64,000 bases of DNA, from positions 62,001-126,000 of the forward strand of contig NZ_VOBN01000008.1 of NCBI RefSeq assembly GCF_008370045.1, written 5' to 3'. This document shows, piece after piece, positions 60,171 through 64,000 of this stretch. Position numbers and translations under genes: made by a program. Below the pieces are notes generated by a model. The model had not been told where the DNA came from, did no database searches, and saw only the letters and a list, made by a program, of their open reading frames with translations. Origin of the DNA: Pseudomonas sp. ANT_J12. Its GTDB lineage: Bacteria > Pseudomonadota > Gammaproteobacteria > Pseudomonadales > Pseudomonadaceae. Numbering within the stretch: the stretch's first letter is position 1; the number at the start of each line of letters is the position of its first letter.

Positions 60171-60240
60171 GATGGGCGGTAATCGGCCAAAAGCTGCTTG
60201 TCACGATAGGCAGCAATCGACCCAGAGGTGTCAGCAACCA
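60171..60240. repeat. Copy of a dispersed 'aatcggccaaaagc..caatcgaccc' element
   Basis: ATGGGCGGTAATCGGCCAAA followed by AGCTGCTTGTCACGATAGGC and AGCAATCGACCCAGAGG. The same TCGACCC core, inverted, lies at 2181-2202; related AGCTTTTGGCCGAAAACGG and TGGCCGTTTTCTGCCTGTCG pieces occur at ~60797 and 60840. These look like fragments of an intergenic element rather than genes. Confidence 0.6.
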
Positions 60241-60292
60241 GAGTCAGAGCGGAGGCCGGGGCTCGCGTCGTATAGCCATCGCGTTCTTCTGG

Positions 60293-60649
60293 CTACCACA
60301 CCAAGATGGGAAATATATCGCGCCGCGTACTCACAACATAAGACTCCAATCCATTTTTCTGAGGATGGATTTTCAAGATCATTTGCGTACTGAAGGTGAT
60401 GGTGAAAACCCCAAAACTATCAATGGAAAAAGCTTCTACATCGTGGTTTAGAAAGTCGAAAAGTAAAGGGCTTGTGGCAGCATCTTCACCATGCCCCCAC
60501 TTGCATACCCTATTGATATCACAAGCGAAAGGGCACTGAATTAACACGCTAGCCATATCGCCAAAAAGCAGGATCTGCGAACCGATCCCGACAGTTACAC
60601 CTGTTAGCGCGGAAGGAATCATTTCGGCTAAATCTGAATCATTTATCAT
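60293..60649 (-). CDS. Small immunity-like protein (DUF6188-like), probably orphan
   Basis: This 118-residue cytoplasmic protein reads IPSALTGVTVGIGSQILLFGDMASVLIQCPFACD, then WGHGEDAATSPLLFDFLNHDVEAFSIDSFGVFTITF, ILKIHPQKNGLESYVVST. That order (a beta strand with LIQCPF, GHGE..A.S..LF.FL, and NGLESYV) is that of small immunity-type proteins encoded beside polymorphic toxins. No toxin lies next to it in the window. The DNA is visibly A+T-richer than the flanking genes, which suggests transfer. Confidence 0.55.
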   Translation of the reverse strand: MINDSDLAEMIPSALTGVTVGIGSQILLFGDMASVLIQCPFACDINRVCKWGHGEDAATSPLLFDFLNHDVEAFSIDSFGVFTITFSTQMILKIHPQKNGLESYVVSTRRDIFPILVW

Positions 60650-60927
60650 CGTGCTGTGCTCTTTTCATACAGGTGGTTGTTGAAGAAGCATAGGCCTGAA
60701 TCAGCTCTCATTTAGTAGGCAGATCATATATCCATTTGTTAGGGCGGCCACCCAGACTGACCGTCCGATTTTGGTGGAAGCGGCTTGGGTGACGTCAGCT
60801 TTTGGCCGAAAACGGTACCTGGATGAATAACTGCTCCTGGCCGTTTTCTGCCTGTCGCAACGGGCCGAAAACAAACCTTAGCGGTTATCTGAACTGCATT
60901 GATCAACAGAGATGCCCACCACCAATC
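60650..60927. other. Intergenic stretch with repeat fragments
   Basis: No gene is seen. It contains AGCTTTTGGCCGAAAACGG and TGGCCGTTTTCTGCCTGTCG, fragments of the dispersed element also present at 60171 and (in its TCGACCC part) at 2181. Confidence 0.6.
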
Positions 60928-61296
60928 CTAAAATCGTGATGGTGGCTCTTTTCCGGACTTGATATGCGAAAAGACCTGGTCTGGATCTGCCTGGCACCAA
61001 TATTTGAATAGAAGGCGAGGTTCGGTATTTGCGAAATATTGATCCACGATGCTCTCTGGCGGCACGGTCAATTTAGGTTCTGGCCATTGCTGCGCTAAAA
61101 CACCTATTGGTTTGTCAGACGAACAAATAATCCAAGTAGCCTTGCCTCCACTGATGCCAGGTAAGTAGCCCGCATCTTGTATCACCTCGATCAAGGCACG
61201 CAGCGTGGCTGATGAATCGAGTGTGATCGACGTCGCATGGCTTTCCAGATCATCTCCCGCATGAACGCTATCTCGATCAATGGCGACCTCCAACAT
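60928..61296 (-). CDS. Small immunity-like protein of unknown family
   Basis: This 122-residue protein opens MLEVAIDRDSVHAGDDLESHATSITLD and contains ISGGKATWIICSSDKPIGVLAQQWPEPK and LFKYWCQADPDQVFSH. The 'V.RDSV.AGDD...H' opening is typical of small immunity proteins associated with Rhs/CDI-type toxin tips. No toxin fragment is visible beside it. It lies 278 nt from the other immunity-like gene, on the same strand. Function inferred from composition only. Confidence 0.5.
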   Translation of the reverse strand: MLEVAIDRDSVHAGDDLESHATSITLDSSATLRALIEVIQDAGYLPGISGGKATWIICSSDKPIGVLAQQWPEPKLTVPPESIVDQYFANTEPRLLFKYWCQADPDQVFSHIKSGKEPPSRF

Positions 61297-61552
61297 GACG
61301 ACTCCTTTTGACTCTGCGCCATCCCATTGCGCGATGGCTGTGATGTGTTAGATGTATTGGGGCGACAGTTGCGGGCGATGCCGTCGGAGTAGCGTCTAGC
61401 ACTGCTTTTTATGCGAGGGGGGTTGCTCCCTCGCCACAGGATCAAGATCAAAAGATCGCAGCCTTCGGTATCTACAGGGAGTGCGCATTTCAATGTAGCT
61501 GCCGAAGGCTGCGATCTTTTTGTGTGGCAATCACCGATTACCAGTCAATGCC
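61297..61552. other. Intergenic region with REP fragment and palindrome
   Basis: Contains a partial REP core (GAGGGGGGTTGCTCCCTCGCC, 61417-61437) and the long palindrome listed at 61450. No gene is supported. Confidence 0.6.
61450..61520. repeat. Palindrome of the 'aagatcgcagccttcgg' family
   Basis: AAAAGATCGCAGCCTTCGG and CCGAAGGCTGCGATCTTTT are perfect 19-nt inverted arms around ~33 nt. Such an element is common between Pseudomonas genes. It can form a strong hairpin downstream of the threonine aldolase gene. Confidence 0.85.
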
Positions 61553-62623
61553 TTATGCACGCAGCATATCAACCACTCCCCTGACCTGACTCAACAGATG
61601 ATCAACATCCTCGGCAGTGGTCGCGAACGAGGTGACAAAGCGCACGATGTTCGGCCCCCAGCGATCATGGTAGAACCCGAACCCGGCCTTTAGCAGGGCG
61701 TCGATGATGGCCGAATCCAGCTTGCAGAACAGGATGTTGGCCTCGGTGTCGCCCAAGACTTCAACGCCTCTGAGCCCCGCAAGCCCACGTGCCAGGCGCT
61801 GGGCGGCGTCGTTGGCCTGGCGTGCGTTGCGCAGCCACAGGTCGTCGGTCAGGTACGCATCGATCTGCGCCGACAGAAAACGCATCTTGGACAGCAGATG
61901 GCCCGAGCGCTTGCGGCGATAGCTCATCTCGGTGGCCAGTGCGGGGTTGAACAGGACGATGGCTTCGGCGGCCAGCGCACCATTCTTGGTGGCGCCGAAC
62001 GACAACGCATCCACCCCGGCTTTCCACGTCATTTGCGCTGGAGAGCACCCGAGGGAAACCAGCGCGTTGGCGAATCGGGAACCGTCCATGTGAAACCCCA
62101 GGGCGTTTGCTTTGCACACCTCACCGATGGCGCCGATTTCGTCCAGGTTGTAGAGGCTACCGACTTCCGTGGCCTGGGTAATGCTGACGCACGCCGGTTG
62201 GGTGGTGTGCACGTCGCCGACCTTTTCCCGTGTGCGTTCGCGCAGGCGGGCGATATCCAGCTTGGCCGATGGGCCGTCGACGGTCATCAGCTTTGCGCCG
62301 TCGGAAAAGAACGCGGGGGCGCCGCACTCATCGTTGTTGATATGGCTGGCCGGATGGCAATAGATGTTGCCCCAGGGCGGTGTCATTGCGCTCAGGCAGA
62401 GGCTGTTGGCGGCGGTGCCGGTGGGGACGAGAAAGACGTCCACCTCACGCTCGAATATCTCGCTGAGTTTGAGCGTGACCTGCCGGGACAGTTCGTCCGT
62501 GCCGTACGCACTCGCCTGGCCAGTGCTGTGTCGGATCATGGCCTGCGCCACTTCTGGCGAAGCTCCCGCGATGTTGTCGCTGGCAAAACCCAGTGCGGGC
62601 GGTCTGCTTGATTCACCGTTCAT
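61553..62623 (-). CDS. ltaE: Low-specificity L-threonine aldolase-type PLP enzyme
   Basis: This 356-residue PLP enzyme of the beta-eliminating lyase family cleaves threonine to glycine and acetaldehyde. It has DNIAGASPEV, LVPTGTAANSLCLSAM, HINNDECGAPAFFSDG, FHMDGSRFANALV (pyridine-ring Asp) and the PLP Lys in LSFGATKNGALAAEAI. The C-terminal IVRFVTSFATTAEDVD is normal. ATG 62623 gives the family start; the frame extends upstream. A divergent role with the adjacent AraC gene on the same strand is possible, since the regulator lies immediately upstream. Confidence 0.9.
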   Translation of the reverse strand: MNGESSRPPALGFASDNIAGASPEVAQAMIRHSTGQASAYGTDELSRQVTLKLSEIFEREVDVFLVPTGTAANSLCLSAMTPPWGNIYCHPASHINNDECGAPAFFSDGAKLMTVDGPSAKLDIARLRERTREKVGDVHTTQPACVSITQATEVGSLYNLDEIGAIGEVCKANALGFHMDGSRFANALVSLGCSPAQMTWKAGVDALSFGATKNGALAAEAIVLFNPALATEMSYRRKRSGHLLSKMRFLSAQIDAYLTDDLWLRNARQANDAAQRLARGLAGLRGVEVLGDTEANILFCKLDSAIIDALLKAGFGFYHDRWGPNIVRFVTSFATTAEDVDHLLSQVRGVVDMLRA

Positions 62624-62736
62624 CTTTCTGTCCTCGGGCTGCACGGGCGAAGAAAATCCGCCCGGTTTTGCGCATCCTAGGGAGAGGACCGGTGCCCTGG
62701 CTTGTAAAAAATTGACGGCCCGCGAAAGGCCGACAC

Positions 62737-63552
62737 TCAATTCCTGTAGCGAGAAGGCGCGACGCCGAATGCGTGTCGAAAAGCACGGTTGAAATGACTT
62801 TGATCGTAAAACCCGACGGCTTGGGCAACATCGATGATTGGCAGTTCGCTGCGCGACAGCAGGCCACAGGCCTGTTCAAGACGCAGACGCAGCAGCCAGG
62901 CGTGCGGCGTCATGCCGATGGTTCGTTTGAACTGTTTGAGGAACGGAAACCGGCCCAGTGCGCAAAGCCCGGCGAGGTCATCGAGCGTGATTCGCTGATC
63001 GATGTGACTGAAACAATAGTCCCTGAGGCGTGACCATTGCAGGGGCGAGAGTGAGCCTGAAATCGCCTCGGGCATGATCACCCGTGAGTGACGCAACAGG
63101 CCTTCAACGAGGGTGAGCCATTGCGTCTGCACCGCCAGACCGCCAGGTCCGATGGCCTGTTGCATGACCTCGTGCAAGCCGCGCAGGTTGCCGACAAGCC
63201 CGGTGTTTTCGAGCAACATGCCGGCCAACTCCAGGTGCTGGGGCCGACCGCTGATGTCCTCGGTGAGGCTCGCGACCAGCGCCTGGGACAGGCGGAATGT
63301 CTTGAGCGTGTAGGCGCCGCCGCCCTCGGCCACGCCATCGTGGATTTCGCCCGGCGGCATCAGGGCAATATTGCCCGGCCCCAACAGAAACGACTCGCCT
63401 TTGGATCGATGACGCTGGATGCCTTCGGTCACGAAGCCGACGTGGAAGTCGAGGTGGTAATGGCGATCGAAACCGGCATCCGTCAGGCGCGCCGAGCCCA
63501 GCACCAGGCCGGGCACTTCGGGAACGTGATGGTAACTGGCGTGTTCAGTCAT
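62737..63552 (-). CDS. AraC-family regulator with cupin domain
   Basis: This 271-residue protein has an N-terminal AraC-type cupin (FDRHYHLDFHVGFVTEGIQRHRSKGESFLLGPGNIALMPPGEIHDG) and two helix-turn-helix motifs at the C-terminus (ITLDDLAGLCALGRFPFLKQF; IIDVAQAVGFYDQSHFNRAFRHAFGVAPSRYR). ATG 63552 gives the usual opening. It lies 113 nt upstream of the threonine aldolase gene and is a likely regulator of it or of an unlinked amino-acid gene. The effector is unknown. Confidence 0.86.
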   Translation of the reverse strand: MTEHASYHHVPEVPGLVLGSARLTDAGFDRHYHLDFHVGFVTEGIQRHRSKGESFLLGPGNIALMPPGEIHDGVAEGGGAYTLKTFRLSQALVASLTEDISGRPQHLELAGMLLENTGLVGNLRGLHEVMQQAIGPGGLAVQTQWLTLVEGLLRHSRVIMPEAISGSLSPLQWSRLRDYCFSHIDQRITLDDLAGLCALGRFPFLKQFKRTIGMTPHAWLLRLRLEQACGLLSRSELPIIDVAQAVGFYDQSHFNRAFRHAFGVAPSRYRN

Positions 63553-63627
63553 GGGACCGGTACCGGGATCGGCGGCGAGGAAGGCCAATAAATTCTAGAT
63601 CCGCGCGGGATATAGATCTACAGGGTG

Positions 63628-63951
63628 TCAGGTTTTGGCTGTGGCGAAGGATGGCAACCCTGAATCTGCCCCATCAACATGGTAGACCCTCGGTTCTTCC
63701 GAAAAGTATTCCTCCAGGCCCATCATGAACAGCCGATGGTCTTCACTCTCTTCGAAACCCGGCGTGTGGTCCTCGAGAGAAGCCCAGTGCACGATCAGGT
63801 TGAATACATGGGGGGATTCGATCCCTTGCGCGAGCAAGTGTCCGCCGTAACCCTTTGCGCGGGTGAGCAAAGGAGCGACCTCGGCAAATGCACATCTAAA
63901 CATTTCAATGCGTTCTTTGTGCACGGGGAGTAAAGCGATCTCGTAAATCAT
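63628..63951 (-). CDS. Antibiotic-biosynthesis-monooxygenase-fold protein
   Basis: This 107-residue dimeric alpha+beta barrel protein shows IYEIALLPVHKERIEMFRCAFAEVAPLLTRAKGYGGHLLAQGIESPHVFNLIVHWASLEDHTPGF, then FMMGLEEYFSEEPRVYHVD, the ABM fold pattern (Trp in VHWASLEDHT). Members act as cofactor-free monooxygenases or haem-degrading proteins; neither is established here. It lies just upstream of the AraC gene on the same strand. Its start is 49 nt from the window edge. Confidence 0.83.
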   Translation of the reverse strand: MIYEIALLPVHKERIEMFRCAFAEVAPLLTRAKGYGGHLLAQGIESPHVFNLIVHWASLEDHTPGFEESEDHRLFMMGLEEYFSEEPRVYHVDGADSGLPSFATAKT

Positions 63952-64000
63952 GGCGTTCCTCTGATATGACTTAAGCGGTTAAAAGCACGCACTTACGAAA

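Overview
The window reads as chromosomal DNA of a Pseudomonas, most likely of the P. fluorescens group. The supporting signs are high GC in the coding regions, many LysR-type regulators each divergent from a small metabolic operon, REP-type palindromes ('taggagc..gcttgc..gcgaa' and 'gtggcgaggg..') between genes, and small families typical of pseudomonads (DUF2790-like, DUF2986-like, ParD-like next to methionine aminopeptidase). It is a mosaic of catabolic, transport and stress modules. There is no prophage, integrase, insertion sequence or CRISPR locus.

Layout. 1-2.4 kb: an A+T-rich, probably acquired remnant with a fimbrial adhesin-like gene and a chaperone-like gene that keeps only the C-terminal domain. 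2.4-4.6 kb: a class V aminotransferase, a DJ-1/PfpI protein and an unknown small protein. 4.7-11.5 kb: an NCS1-type permease and a pxpA/biotin carrier/biotin carboxylase/pxpB/pxpC operon (5-oxoproline-type amide hydrolysis linked to biotin-dependent carboxylation), with a divergent LysR gene and a clear inverted-repeat operator between them. 11.7-13.8 kb: an SDR/AraC pair and tRNA-Gln(UUG). 13.9-19 kb: an agmatine operon (aguA, aguB, an orphan PotF-like binding protein and a Tat-exported agmatine deiminase paralogue) with a LysR gene. 19-26.5 kb: a tripartite EmrAB/OMF efflux operon plus an aldo-keto reductase, with a divergent TetR gene. 26.5-31.6 kb: mug, a divergent Ppx/PPK2 pair with Pho-box-like sites between them, methionine aminopeptidase coupled to a ParD-like protein, and a strongly structured probable ncRNA. 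31.6-38 kb: ptrR/sad (succinate semialdehyde dehydrogenase), a MarR-GNAT fusion, and an MFS transporter with LysR.

38.3-46.3 kb: the high-affinity potassium system kdpFABC-kdpD-kdpE, preceded by an extra 31-residue membrane peptide. kdpD carries a frameshift that separates its N-terminal ATP-binding domain from the sensor kinase. 46.3-49 kb: two arrays of a 62-bp REP-like unit flank an unknown lipoprotein gene. 49.8-50.7 kb: a secreted protein made of 19 exact-length 13-residue repeats. 50.7-53.7 kb: msrA, DUF2798/LysR, small proteins, RidA. 53.9-55.8 kb: tandem organic-hydroperoxide-resistance paralogues and an OhrR-type MarR regulator, all three preceded by the same 12-bp palindrome. 55.8-60.1 kb: MocR/DMT pair, a frameshifted P-loop kinase and a DUF7079-like protein. 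60.2-61.5 kb: an A+T-richer patch with two orphan immunity-like genes. 61.5-64 kb: threonine aldolase, an AraC regulator and an antibiotic-biosynthesis-monooxygenase-fold protein.

Common themes are polyamine/agmatine to GABA to succinate catabolism (agu operon, sad/ptrR), thiol and peroxide stress (ohr, msrA), ion and phosphate homeostasis (kdp, ppx/ppk2) and expansion of palindromic intergenic repeats. All functions are assigned from motifs and gene context read by eye; no database search was run.
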